Positions 9,060 through 17,176 of a stretch of 37,479 bases of DNA are shown here, piece by piece. The position numbers and the translations under genes were made by a program. How positions within the stretch are numbered: position 1 is the stretch's first letter; each line of letters starts with the position of its first letter. This stretch comes from Comamonadaceae bacterium (GTDB taxonomy: Bacteria; Pseudomonadota; Gammaproteobacteria; Burkholderiales; Burkholderiaceae_C): NCBI GenBank assembly GCA_947450695.1, contig CANFWV010000033.1, positions 1 to 37,479 on the forward strand, read 5' to 3'. Below the pieces are notes generated by a model. The model worked only from the letters and a program-made list of their open reading frames with translations. It made no database searches and was not told the DNA's origin.

Positions 9060-10094
9060 ATGTCCACCCTTTACCCGACCAGCGCTTCGGCCTCTGCGCC
9101 GCCTGTACCCCATCTGCTGCTGGCTTTTGCAGCCTGCTCTGACGCTAGCTGGTTGGCTACCCTGAAAGCCTTGCCGGCGGCGCACACCCGCCACTTCGCC
9201 AAACTGTTGCAAGGCATGCAGTTGGCTGGCACCGACAACAACGACGCACTGTCGATGTCGCCCCCCCATGAGCGGGCGCTGGCACGGGTTCATGGGCTCG
9301 ACGGCGACGGAATGCGTGATGGCCTGATTCCATGGGCAGCCTGGGAACATGAGCAACGAACGCAAGGCGAAGCCGGCGAAGAAACACGCACGCACAGCTG
9401 GGCTTACGTGACACCGTGCCACTGGCTCATGGGCCGAGAACACGCCACGCTGACCAACCCCGATGCCTTGGCGCTGAGTGAAGCCGATTCACGCACGCTC
9501 ATGGCCGCCATGCAGGTGTATTTCGAGGCTGACGGCATTCGCCTGCATTACATTGCGCCGCAGCGCTGGCTGGCTGAAGGCGACGTTTTCCGAAACTTGC
9601 CAACGGCCTCGCTAGACCGCGTGCTCGGCCGCAGTGTCGACCCTTGGCTGCCCGCCGGCAGCAGCGGTAAAACACTGCGCCGCCTGCAAAACGAAATGCA
9701 GATGTTGCTTTACACCCACCCCATCAACGATGCTCGAACGAGCCAGCGGCAATTACCCATTAACTCGATCTGGTTCAGTGGCACAGGCGAGTTGCCTGAG
9801 CAAGGTCGTCGTCCTGCTGCCTCACCTGAGCGGCAGCAACTCAGTGCCCCACGCACGCTGGTTGACAGCGCTCTGCGCGATGATTGGGAAGCGTACGCAT
9901 CGGCCTGGGCAGCGCTCGACGCACTTGAAGCCAAAGACTGGCTGAACCGTCAAGCTGCTGGCGAAGTCGTGCGGCTGACGCTATGCGGCGAGCGCACTGC
10001 CCTCACCTTTGAAAGCGCACCCCGCAGCCTGCTGCGCAGCTTCAACCAATTACTGAAACCCAAGCCCTTGCTGGGCCTGCTGGAGACCTTATGA
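9060..10094 (+). CDS. Conserved betaproteobacterial protein upstream of recJ (COG4255-like)
   Basis: A 344-residue cytoplasmic protein with no signal peptide or membrane helix. It contains the segments TPCHWLMGREHATLTNP, MQMLLYTHPINDARTSQ and INSIWFSGTGELP, which I recognise from a family found upstream of recJ in Burkholderiales and sometimes annotated as phosphoglycerate mutase-like. No clear catalytic motif supports that name, so I leave the function open. The ATG overlaps nothing upstream and lacks a ribosome site but follows a -10-like element by six bases. Its stop overlaps the recJ start (ATGA), so the two genes are coupled. Confidence 0.75.
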   Translation: MSTLYPTSASASAPPVPHLLLAFAACSDASWLATLKALPAAHTRHFAKLLQGMQLAGTDNNDALSMSPPHERALARVHGLDGDGMRDGLIPWAAWEHEQRTQGEAGEETRTHSWAYVTPCHWLMGREHATLTNPDALALSEADSRTLMAAMQVYFEADGIRLHYIAPQRWLAEGDVFRNLPTASLDRVLGRSVDPWLPAGSSGKTLRRLQNEMQMLLYTHPINDARTSQRQLPINSIWFSGTGELPEQGRRPAASPERQQLSAPRTLVDSALRDDWEAYASAWAALDALEAKDWLNRQAAGEVVRLTLCGERTALTFESAPRSLLRSFNQLLKPKPLLGLLETL

Positions 10095-11827
10095 AAATCA
10101 CTGTCAGAGATGCCCCCCCGCGCAGCGTTTGGGCTTTGCAACAAGCCGGTGTGCACCCGTTGTTGGCGCAGCTGTATGCCGCACGCGGCGTGCTCAGCCC
10201 GGATGAACTCGACGATGGCTTAGCCAGACTGCTGCCGCCCAGTGCGCTGCACGGCGCGGCCGAAGCCGCCGTGCTGCTGGCCGACAACATGGCGGCGGGT
10301 CGCAAGATCTGCATCGTCGCTGACTACGACTGCGACGGTGCGACCGCTTGCGCTGTCGGCGTGCGCGGTCTGCGGCTGCTCGGTGCGCCGCTGAATTTTT
10401 CGAGCGTGAGTTACTTGGTCCCCGACCGCGTGGTCGACGGCTATGGCTTGACGGCGGCGATCTCTGATCGCGTCAAAGCCGCTGGCGCGGACCTGTTGGT
10501 GACCGTCGACAACGGCATCGCAAGCATCGACGGCGTGGCCCGTGCCAAAGCGCTCGGCATGCAAGTACTGGTGACAGACCACCACCTGCCAGCGCTGCTG
10601 GACGGTGAGATCGTACTGCCAGACGCCGACGTCATCGTCAACCCGAACCAGCCCGCCTGCACCTTTGAAAGCAAGTCCATCGCTGGCGTCGGCGTGATGT
10701 TTTATGTGCTGCTCGCGCTACGCGCCGAACTGCGAAAGCGCGGCGTGTTTGACGCCTCCGGTCAACCCAAACTCGACGCTTTGTTGCCGCTGGTGGCGCT
10801 CGGCACCGTGGCCGACGTGGTGAAGCTCGACCCGAACAATCGCCGACTCGTGGCCCAAGGCCTGAAGCGCATTCGCGCCGGTGCGCTGCAAGCCGGTATC
10901 AGAGGTTTGTTCTTGGCAGCGGGCCGGCAAGCGAACGTGGCCACGGCGTTCGACTTCGGCTTTGCCCTCGGCCCGCGCATCAATGCGGCCGGACGCTTGT
11001 CAGATATGACGCTGGGGATTGAATGTTTGCTGACCGATGACTTGGGCCGCGGCGAAGAGCTCGCCAAAACGCTCGACGCCATCAACCGTGAGCGCCGCGA
11101 CATTGAAGCCGGTATGCGCGAGCAGGCAGAGTTGGCCGCTGACGCCATGATTGACGAAGACGAAGCACCACCGCCCGCGATCGCGATTTTTGACCCTGAT
11201 TTTCATGAGGGTGTGGTCGGCATCGTGGCCTCGCGCATCAAAGACAAAATGCATCGCCCGACCTTTGTCTTTGCGGCCAGCCAAGCCCCCGGGAAAGATC
11301 ACGAGCTCAAAGGTTCAGGCCGCTCGATCCCCGGCTTTCACTTGCGTGACGCGCTGGACTTGGTGGCCAAACGCCATCCGGGTGTGCTGCTGCGTTTTGG
11401 CGGTCATGCCATGGCCGCTGGCTGCACCATCGACGAAGAAAACTTCGACACGTTTGAACACGCCTTGCAAGAGGTCGCCCATGAGTGGCTCGACGCGGGG
11501 ACGCTGACACGACGGCTCGATACCGACGGTCCGCTGGCACCTGAGTACCGGCGTACCGACGTTGTCGACACGTTGCACACGGCCGTTTGGGGACAAGGTT
11601 TTGCCGCGCCAACGTTCAGCGAAGAACTCGAAGTGGTGTCGCAGCGACTGGTCGGCGAAAAGCACCTCGCCCTCAAACTCAAACACCAAGGCCAACCAGT
11701 CGACGGCATCTGGTTCGGTCGCACTGAATCGCTTCCAGCGAAGGTCACCTTGGCGTTCAGGTTGGATGCCGACGAATGGCAAGGCGTGCGGCGAGTGCGC
11801 TTTTTGGTCGAAGGCGCAGAGCTTTGA
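10091..11827 (+). CDS. recJ: RecJ, single-stranded-DNA-specific 5'-3' exonuclease
   Basis: A 578-residue protein, the usual RecJ length. DHH-phosphoesterase motifs are present: VADYDCDGATA (Asp78, Asp80, Asp82), VTVDNG (Asp140), VTDHHLP (163-165 DHH), ARINAAGRL-type RINAAGRLSDM, and the DHHA1 motif GRSIPGFHLRDAL with RFGGHAMAAGC. RecJ digests single strands in recombination, mismatch and base-excision repair. All key residues are present, so it should be active. The ATG overlaps the stop of the upstream COG4255-like gene by four bases. Confidence 0.97.
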   Translation: MKITVRDAPPRSVWALQQAGVHPLLAQLYAARGVLSPDELDDGLARLLPPSALHGAAEAAVLLADNMAAGRKICIVADYDCDGATACAVGVRGLRLLGAPLNFSSVSYLVPDRVVDGYGLTAAISDRVKAAGADLLVTVDNGIASIDGVARAKALGMQVLVTDHHLPALLDGEIVLPDADVIVNPNQPACTFESKSIAGVGVMFYVLLALRAELRKRGVFDASGQPKLDALLPLVALGTVADVVKLDPNNRRLVAQGLKRIRAGALQAGIRGLFLAAGRQANVATAFDFGFALGPRINAAGRLSDMTLGIECLLTDDLGRGEELAKTLDAINRERRDIEAGMREQAELAADAMIDEDEAPPPAIAIFDPDFHEGVVGIVASRIKDKMHRPTFVFAASQAPGKDHELKGSGRSIPGFHLRDALDLVAKRHPGVLLRFGGHAMAAGCTIDEENFDTFEHALQEVAHEWLDAGTLTRRLDTDGPLAPEYRRTDVVDTLHTAVWGQGFAAPTFSEELEVVSQRLVGEKHLALKLKHQGQPVDGIWFGRTESLPAKVTLAFRLDADEWQGVRRVRFLVEGAEL

Positions 11828-11864
11828 CGCTCGCCGATTTAGCAAAAAGCCTAAAATAAAAAAC

Positions 11865-12725
11865 GTGATTTCAAAAAACATCCTCAATGCAGACTTGCAT
11901 TGCCATTCGATCGTCTCTGACGGCACTTTGACCCCAGAGGCGTTGGCTGAACGCGCCAAGCTCAACGGCGTTGAGCTATGGGCCCTGACCGACCACGACG
12001 AAGTCGGTGGCCAGCACCGTGCCGCGGCCGCGGCCAAAGCACAAGGCATGCGCTACCTCACGGGTGTGGAAATATCGGTCACCTTTGCCGGTGAAACCGT
12101 GCACATCGTCGGACTAGGGTTCGACCCGGATGACGCAGTATTGAAGCAAGGTTTGCATGACACGCGCGGTGGACGTCGCGAGCGCGCGATGGAAATGTCC
12201 GACGGTTTGGCCAAGGTCGGCATCCAGGGCGCATATGAAGGCGCCTTAAAATTTGTCGGTAACCCCGAACTTATTTCGCGCACGCACTTTGCGCGCTTTC
12301 TGGTCGAGTCCGGCGTCTGTAAAGAAACCGCCGACGTCTTTCGCAAATACCTGACCGAAGGCAAGCCCGGCTTCGTGCCGCACCGCTGGGCCACCCTGCA
12401 AAACGCTGTCACTTGGATTACACAAGCCCAAGGTGTGGCGGTGATTGCACACCCGGCCCGCTATAAATTCACACCCAATGAAGAGTACGCACTCTTCACT
12501 GAATTCAAAAACCATGGTGGTCGGGCGGTCGAAGTCGTGACCGGCAGTCACACCGCGCAGGAGTACATCAAGTACGCGGAAACCGCTCGTGAATTCGGCT
12601 TGGCAGCGTCGCGCGGCAGTGACTTTCACAGCCCTGTCGAGAGTCATACCGACCTCGGCACCCTGCCATTTTTACCGGGCCAGCTGACACCCGTTTGGGA
12701 GTTGCTGGAAGACCGCATCCAGTGA
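11865..12725 (+). CDS. PHP-domain phosphatase (3',5'-nucleoside bisphosphate phosphatase / RNase AM type)
   Basis: A 286-residue PHP protein. The metal-binding motifs are ADLHCHSIVSDGTLTPE, ALTDHDEVGG, GVEIS, HIVGLGFD, ISRTHFARFL, VIAHPARY and the C-terminal GSDFHSP. This set matches the YciV/TrpH group, whose members hydrolyse 3',5'-nucleoside bisphosphates and trim 5' ends of RNA. No ATG is available; the GTG at 11865 is the first possible start before the HxH motif, and TAAAAT at 11852-11857 lies seven bases before it, consistent with a leaderless start. It follows recJ by 37 bases and overlaps the EamA gene by four. Confidence 0.88.
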   Translation: MISKNILNADLHCHSIVSDGTLTPEALAERAKLNGVELWALTDHDEVGGQHRAAAAAKAQGMRYLTGVEISVTFAGETVHIVGLGFDPDDAVLKQGLHDTRGGRRERAMEMSDGLAKVGIQGAYEGALKFVGNPELISRTHFARFLVESGVCKETADVFRKYLTEGKPGFVPHRWATLQNAVTWITQAQGVAVIAHPARYKFTPNEEYALFTEFKNHGGRAVEVVTGSHTAQEYIKYAETAREFGLAASRGSDFHSPVESHTDLGTLPFLPGQLTPVWELLEDRIQ

Positions 12726-13627
12726 GGCTCGCTCCTTCGGCAGCGTGGGGCATAACGCTGGTCATTGCGGCAGTAGCCTGTTTTGCCACACTCGACACCA
12801 CGACCAAAATCATCAGTGCCGGAGTGCCATTGCTGATGGCGCTGTGGTTCCGCTACTTTTTCCAAGCCGTGGCCACCACAGCGTTGATCTTGCCAACCCG
12901 TGGCTGGCGCTCATTGCGAACAGCCCACCCCAAATTTCAGCTATTGCGCGGCTTGCTGCTGCTGGCCAGCAGCTTGTTTGCCTTTTTAAGCCTCAAGCAC
13001 ATGCCGGTTGCCGAGTTCACCTCGATCGTCGCCATCGTGCCGCTGGCAATCACCTTGCTGGCGGCCACCGCACTGAGTGAAAAAGTGTCGCGACTGCGCT
13101 GGTCTCTCATCATCGGCGGCTTTGTTGGCACACTCATCATCATCCGACCAGGCAGTGCACACTTCGGCTGGTCGATTCTTTTCCCCTTGGTGGTGGTGTT
13201 CACCAATACGTGGTTTCAGGTACTGACCAGCAAACTGGCCCGCACCGAAGACCCGGTCACCATGCATTTTTATACCGGCTGGGTCGGCACGCTCATCGCG
13301 TCGTTGGCACTGCCCTTTGTCTGGACCTCACTGCCGTCATGGTGGCTGTGGGCCGGCCTGATGTTGATGGGATTGGCAGCCACTGCTGGGCACCTGTTAT
13401 TGATCTTGGCCTACACCCGAACAACCGCAGCCACCATGACACCCTTTTTCTATGCGCAGATCGGCTTCGCCATGCTGGGCGGCTGGCTGGCTTTTTCACA
13501 TGTGCCCGATGGCTGGTCGTTGATTGGCATTAGCATGATCGCGCTGTGCGGTGCGCTCGGCGCCTGGTTAACAGCCCGAGAGAGCCAGGCCCTGAAACAG
13601 GTCAAGCTACAACCGGTCGAATCCTGA
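12722..13627 (+). CDS. EamA/RhaT-family membrane transporter (DMT superfamily)
   Basis: A 301-residue very hydrophobic protein with about ten predicted membrane helices in two EamA repeats. The first repeat has the typical RYFFQ arginine near residue 40 and EFTSIVAIVPLAI near residue 100; the second has SLIGISMIALCGALGAW near the end. Such proteins export small metabolites or amino acids; the substrate is unknown. The GTG at 12722 overlaps the stop of the PHP gene (GTGA), which decides the start; TTG further upstream would extend into the PHP gene. Confidence 0.85.
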   Translation: MRLAPSAAWGITLVIAAVACFATLDTTTKIISAGVPLLMALWFRYFFQAVATTALILPTRGWRSLRTAHPKFQLLRGLLLLASSLFAFLSLKHMPVAEFTSIVAIVPLAITLLAATALSEKVSRLRWSLIIGGFVGTLIIIRPGSAHFGWSILFPLVVVFTNTWFQVLTSKLARTEDPVTMHFYTGWVGTLIASLALPFVWTSLPSWWLWAGLMLMGLAATAGHLLLILAYTRTTAATMTPFFYAQIGFAMLGGWLAFSHVPDGWSLIGISMIALCGALGAWLTARESQALKQVKLQPVES

Positions 13628-13647
13628 ATTGAACAAGACACGACTGA

Positions 13648-13653
13648 GAGAAT
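13648..13653 (+). promoter_or_regulatory. -10-like element six bases before the yciO ATG
   Basis: GAGAAT ends six bases before the ATG at 13660. The surrounding bases (ACTGAGAGAATCTGCACATG) closely resemble those before the M50 protease gene, where the same positions read TCTGAGACAATCTGCGCATG. A weak GAGAG could also serve as a ribosome site. Confidence 0.3.
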
Positions 13654-13659
13654 CTGCAC

Positions 13660-14295
13660 ATGGCCCAATTTTTTGAAATTCATCCCGAAAATCCGCAACC
13701 GCGCCTTCTCAAACAGGCCGTGGCACTGCTGGCCCGAGGCGGTGTTGCGGCTGTCCCGACAGATTCCAGCTACGCGTTGGTCTGTCACCTCGACGACAAA
13801 ACCGCCGCTGACAGCTTGCGCCGCATCCGCGGGGTCGATGACAAGCACCACCTGACGATTCTTTGCCGCGACCTCAGCGAGTTAGCCAATTACGCGCGGG
13901 TTGGCAATCAGCAATTCCGGCTCCTTAAAGCGGCCACGCCCGGGCCTTACACCTTCATTCTGGAAGCCAGCAAAGAAGTGCCGCGCCGGCTCAGCCACCC
14001 GTCGCGCAAGACCATCGGCCTTCGCGTGCCCGACCACAAAGCCCTTCAAGCCCTGCTGGAATTACACGGTTCGCCGCTGTTGGCCACCACACTAATTCCC
14101 CGGGGAGAAACTGAGCCGCTGAATGATGCAGAAGAAATCCGGCGTCAGTTTGAACATGAACTAGCCGCGGTGATTGATGCTGGCGCCTGCCCGCTAGAAG
14201 CCACCACCGTGATCGACCTGACCGGTATGAGCGACGGTGGTGAAGCCGTCATCATCCGGGAAGGCCGTGGCGACTTGGCCGTGCTCGGTCTGTAA
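13660..14295 (+). CDS. yciO: YciO, Sua5/YrdC-family RNA-binding-fold protein
   Basis: A 211-residue single-domain protein. It aligns along its length with my recollection of Escherichia coli YciO: start AQFFEIHPENPQPRLLKQAV, then PTDSSYAL, CRDLSELANYARV, TPGPYTFILEASKEVPRRL, RKTIGLRVP and the end TTVIDLTGM. The fold is shared with TsaC/Sua5, which makes threonylcarbamoyl-AMP for the tRNA modification t6A. YciO is a paralogue with a less certain role, so I do not assign the reaction. The gene lies 32 bases after the EamA gene and 29 before the protease gene. Confidence 0.9.
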   Translation: MAQFFEIHPENPQPRLLKQAVALLARGGVAAVPTDSSYALVCHLDDKTAADSLRRIRGVDDKHHLTILCRDLSELANYARVGNQQFRLLKAATPGPYTFILEASKEVPRRLSHPSRKTIGLRVPDHKALQALLELHGSPLLATTLIPRGETEPLNDAEEIRRQFEHELAAVIDAGACPLEATTVIDLTGMSDGGEAVIIREGRGDLAVLGL

Positions 14296-14312
14296 ACGCG
14301 CTCAGCGTCTGA

Positions 14313-14318
14313 GACAAT
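14313..14318 (+). promoter_or_regulatory. -10-like element six bases before the M50 protease ATG
   Basis: GACAAT ends six bases before the ATG at 14325, with no good ribosome site. The element is identical to the one before the COG4255-like gene. Confidence 0.4.
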
Positions 14319-14324
14319 CTGCGC

Positions 14325-14993
14325 ATGGACTTTGCCAACCTTATTCAGACCATCGCCATTTACGCCCTGCCCGTGGTCTTTGCTATCACGGTGCACGAAG
14401 CAGCCCACGGCTACGTAGCGCACTACTTTGGCGACAGCACCGCCTGGTCGATGGGACGGGTGACCTTGAACCCTTTCAAACACATTGACCCGGTCGGCAC
14501 TATCGTCATGCCACTGGTTTTGTACATCGCCACAGCGGGCACTTTTTTGTTTGGCTATGCCAAACCAGTTCCCGTGCAATTTGGCAACCTGCGCAACCCC
14601 AAGCAACACATGATCTGGGTCGCCTTGGCGGGTCCCGGTGCCAACTTCATCCAGGCCCTGGTGTGGGGTGCTTTGTTTTATGGCGCAGCGTCCGCCGGCA
14701 TCAACGAGCGATTTGTGCTCGAAATGTGCCGTGCCGGCATGTTGGTGAACGTCGTCATGTTCGTCTTCAATCTGTTTCCGTTGCCGCCTCTTGACGGTGG
14801 CCGCATTCTGGTTGGCCTTTTGCCGTGGCGGCAAGCCAACTTGGTGTCGCGCGTTGAGCCTTGGGGATTTTTCATCGTCATGGGCTTGGTCCTGACCGGC
14901 GTGATCAGTTCGTTCTGGATGCAACCGCTGATGGCTCTGACCTACGGCGCACTACAAACCCTGTTGTCACCCCTGGCCTTCTTGCTGCGCTAA
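14325..14993 (+). CDS. Site-2 protease family (M50) membrane metalloprotease
   Basis: A 222-residue membrane protein with four to six helices. The zinc motif HEAAH is at residues 24-28 in the first helix, and the third ligand region reads NLFPLPPLDGGRIL, with the Asp expected in this family. It belongs to the small M50 group without PDZ domains (FwdE/YwhC-like), not to RseP. Such proteases cut within membrane helices; targets are unknown. The ATG lies 29 bases after yciO, and 84 bases separate its stop from trpS. Confidence 0.9.
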   Translation: MDFANLIQTIAIYALPVVFAITVHEAAHGYVAHYFGDSTAWSMGRVTLNPFKHIDPVGTIVMPLVLYIATAGTFLFGYAKPVPVQFGNLRNPKQHMIWVALAGPGANFIQALVWGALFYGAASAGINERFVLEMCRAGMLVNVVMFVFNLFPLPPLDGGRILVGLLPWRQANLVSRVEPWGFFIVMGLVLTGVISSFWMQPLMALTYGALQTLLSPLAFLLR

Positions 14994-15015
14994 AACAAAG
15001 TCATCACCAAGGTCA

Positions 15016-15062
15016 ATGCCTAGACCCTGGCATCCCTCTTTTTGGCCAGATTGGCCTCTTTT
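15016..15062 (+). other. Two short consecutive hairpins in the trpS leader
   Basis: The first hairpin pairs ATGCC (15016-15020) with GGCAT (15029-15033) around an eight-base loop and is followed by a T-rich run. The second pairs GGCCA (15044-15048) with TGGCC (15052-15056) around three bases and is followed by TCTTTT. Each is weak alone. They may be a partial terminator between the protease gene and trpS. Confidence 0.3.
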
Positions 15063-15077
15063 GAAATCTGAGTTCCC

Positions 15078-16364
15078 ATGAGTCCACTGCGCGTCCTGAC
15101 CGGCATCACCACCTCGGGCACCCCCCATCTCGGTAACTACGTGGGGGCCATTCGACCAGCGGTCCGGGCCAGTTTGGCGCCCGGCGCTGAGAGCTTTTAC
15201 TTCTTGGCTGACTACCACGCATTGATCAAGGTCGGCGAGCCTGCGCGTATTCAACGCTCCACGCTCGAAATCGCCGCTACCTGGCTGGCCGCAGGGCTAG
15301 ATCCGGAGCGAGTGACGTTTTATCGCCAATCGGACATTCCTGAAATTCCAGAACTCTGCTGGTTGTTGACCTGCGTCACAGGCAAGGGCGTGCTGAACCG
15401 CGCCCATGCCTACAAAGCCTCGGTCGACAAAAATACCGCCAGCGGCCACGACGCGGACACCGATGTCACGGCGGGTCTCTTCATGTACCCGGTGTTGATG
15501 GCCGCTGACATTTTGCTGTTCAAAGCGCACAAGGTGCCGGTTGGCCGAGACCAGATTCAGCACATTGAAATGGCCCGCGATATCGCTCAGAGCTTCAACC
15601 ATCTGTATGGCGAGCAGCTGGTGCTGCCCGAAGCCGCGATTGAAGCCTCGGTAGCAACACTGCCTGGGCTGGACGGTCGAAAGATGAGCAAGAGTTACGA
15701 CAACACGATTGCATTGTTTGCACCGCGCGAGCAGTTGCGCAAGCAAATCGCCGGCATCGTCACTGACTCCAAAGCACCTGGTGAAGCCAAGAAATGCGAA
15801 GGCTCGGCGCTGTTTGAAATTTACCAAGCCTTCGCCAACGCCGAAGAAACCATCGCCCTGCGGACGGCTTATGCCGACGGCATTGCCTGGGGCGATGCCA
15901 AGCAAATACTGTTTGAGCGGATTGACAGGGAAGTGGCACCCATGCGTGAAAGCTATGAAGCACTGATCAACGATCCAGGCAAATTGGAAGATATTTTGCA
16001 GTCGGGTGCCGTCAAGGCCAGACGGCTGGCGACGCCCTTCATAGCGACGCTGCGGCAAAACGTCGGCTTGCGCAATTTGCGCAGCAGCACCGACACCCGC
16101 GCAGTCAAGCCAGTCAAAGCGGCCCGCCCCTCCCTCAAGCAATACCGCGAAAAAGACGGTTTTTTCTACTTCAAATTGGTCGATGCACATGGTCGTTTGC
16201 TGCTGCAAAGCCTGGGCTTTGAATCACCGCGTGAAACGGCTGCAGCTATTGCACTATTGCAGGCAACTAGATCACAGGCTTTGCTGGAACTGCAAACCAA
16301 ACTGCAGCCAGTAGAAGGTGTTAGCCCTGAAGAAGTGGCCTCCGCTTTGGACCTGTTGGCCTGA
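15078..16364 (+). CDS. trpS: TrpS, tryptophan-tRNA ligase with a C-terminal extension
   Basis: A 428-residue class I aminoacyl-tRNA synthetase that charges tRNA-Trp. The HIGH-type motif is SGTPHLGN (residues 13-20) and KMSKS is at 202-206 in LDGRKMSKSYDNT. Classical TrpS ends near residue 335. The remaining 90 residues contain QYREKDGFFYFKLVDAHG and LLLQSLGF (355-382), resembling a YegP/DUF1508-type small domain that in other proteins occurs as tandem repeats. Long TrpS forms are known in Burkholderiales, so the extension is probably normal here. The ATG has only a weak GAG upstream. Confidence 0.96.
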   Translation: MSPLRVLTGITTSGTPHLGNYVGAIRPAVRASLAPGAESFYFLADYHALIKVGEPARIQRSTLEIAATWLAAGLDPERVTFYRQSDIPEIPELCWLLTCVTGKGVLNRAHAYKASVDKNTASGHDADTDVTAGLFMYPVLMAADILLFKAHKVPVGRDQIQHIEMARDIAQSFNHLYGEQLVLPEAAIEASVATLPGLDGRKMSKSYDNTIALFAPREQLRKQIAGIVTDSKAPGEAKKCEGSALFEIYQAFANAEETIALRTAYADGIAWGDAKQILFERIDREVAPMRESYEALINDPGKLEDILQSGAVKARRLATPFIATLRQNVGLRNLRSSTDTRAVKPVKAARPSLKQYREKDGFFYFKLVDAHGRLLLQSLGFESPRETAAAIALLQATRSQALLELQTKLQPVEGVSPEEVASALDLLA

Positions 16365-16420
16365 CAACCAAAATATTACCCAAATATCCAGTAGTTGCAG
16401 AATAGAATATTATTAATGTG

Positions 16421-16436
16421 TACGTAGTTCTACGTT
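16421..16436. promoter_or_regulatory. Inverted repeat of 7-2-7 layout upstream of the NarL-type regulator
   Basis: TACGTAG-TT-CTACGTT contains a perfect 6+6 inverted repeat (ACGTAG/CTACGT) with a two-base spacer, the layout bound by NarL-type HTH dimers. Its centre lies about 70 bases before the predicted transcription start of the regulator gene, a normal activator distance. Four bases of T follow, so a very short trpS terminator (ACGTA/TACGT stem, four-base loop) is an alternative reading. Confidence 0.4.
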
Positions 16437-16463
16437 TTTTCTTTAAAAGTCAACTGGTAACAT

Positions 16464-16491
16464 TTGCCACTATGATCCGTCCGGTTATAAA
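16464..16491 (+). promoter_or_regulatory. Predicted sigma70-type promoter of the response regulator gene
   Basis: TTGCCA at 16464-16469 and TATAAA at 16486-16491 are spaced by 16 bases. The start of transcription would be near 16498, giving a leader of about 13 bases before the ATG at 16511. Confidence 0.55.
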
Positions 16492-16510
16492 CGCTTATAT
16501 TTAAATCCCC

Positions 16511-17119
16511 ATGACCACTGAAACTCTTAAGCCGATGAGCATTTTTGTTGTGGACGACCATCCCCTCATGCGGGAAGCTGTCGTCATGCTGATTCGTCGC
16601 CTGAACAGCAAAGCTAACATTGTTGAGCTCGACCGAGTGGCTGCTGTCACACCCGCTATTCAAAAACATGGCACGCCAGAACTGATCTGCCTTGACCTCA
16701 AACTACCCGATACGCATGGTGTGTCAGGTGTTCGCGAGCTCAAATTGCAGTACCCTGACGTGCCATTGGTTGTGTTGTCGGCATCTCCAGCACTGGATTA
16801 CGAAGACCTTTCGATTGAAGCCGGTGCTGATGCTTATATCCAAAAGTCAGCTGGTGCAACTGAAATCACGAATGCGCTTCGGCTATTTTTGGTTGACGAC
16901 CCTGACGCGGAAGCCGGAGGCGTTCCTGAAAAGCTCTCCAAACGACAAAAACAATTGCTGGTCATGTTAGACCGCGGACTGAGCAACAGGGACATTGCAG
17001 AAGAATTGCAAATCAGTGAGCACACCGTCAAAGTGCACCTTTGGCGCTTGTTTCGCAGGCTCAACGTGAAAAGCCGATCACAAGCCAGTCACTTGGCGCG
17101 CACCAAAGGCTTGCTGTAA
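16511..17119 (+). CDS. NarL/FixJ-type (LuxR HTH) response regulator
   Basis: A 202-residue two-domain regulator. The receiver domain (about residues 9-120) has the acidic pair Asp15-Asp16, the phospho-acceptor Asp62 in CLDLKLPD, Ser90 in VVLSAS and Lys112 in YIQKS. The output domain (about 138-200) is a LuxR-type helix-turn-helix: LSKRQKQLLVMLDRGLSN, then IAEELQISEHTVKVHLWRL. All phosphorylation residues are intact. No histidine kinase gene is adjacent, so its partner is elsewhere. It is monocistronic, with its own promoter and a strong terminator. It lies three kilobases before the Tad pilus locus; a regulatory link is possible but not shown. Confidence 0.92.
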   Translation: MTTETLKPMSIFVVDDHPLMREAVVMLIRRLNSKANIVELDRVAAVTPAIQKHGTPELICLDLKLPDTHGVSGVRELKLQYPDVPLVVLSASPALDYEDLSIEAGADAYIQKSAGATEITNALRLFLVDDPDAEAGGVPEKLSKRQKQLLVMLDRGLSNRDIAEELQISEHTVKVHLWRLFRRLNVKSRSQASHLARTKGLL

Positions 17120-17142
17120 AACAGCCCTGCAGTTTGCAAAAA

Positions 17143-17176
17143 CCCCGTCCTGAGACAGCAGCGACGGGTTTTTTTT
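17143..17176 (+). terminator. Rho-independent terminator of the response regulator gene
   Basis: CCCGTC (17144-17149) pairs with GACGGG (17163-17168) around a 13-base loop, and eight T residues follow (17169-17176). It begins 24 bases after the stop codon. Confidence 0.85.

Noticed and set aside
15016..15062. Tryptophan-dependent attenuator or T-box before trpS
   Set aside because: There is no leader peptide rich in Trp codons and no T-box sequence; the two hairpins are short.
15297..16208. A 303-codon open frame on the minus strand inside trpS
   Set aside because: It lies fully opposite trpS, has no recognisable motif and reflects third-position GC bias. The same holds for long antisense frames inside the CoA-transferase, TatD and LolC genes.
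16422..16440. Rho-independent terminator of trpS
   Set aside because: A five-base AT-containing stem is too weak to call. I list the same bases as a possible regulator-binding repeat instead.
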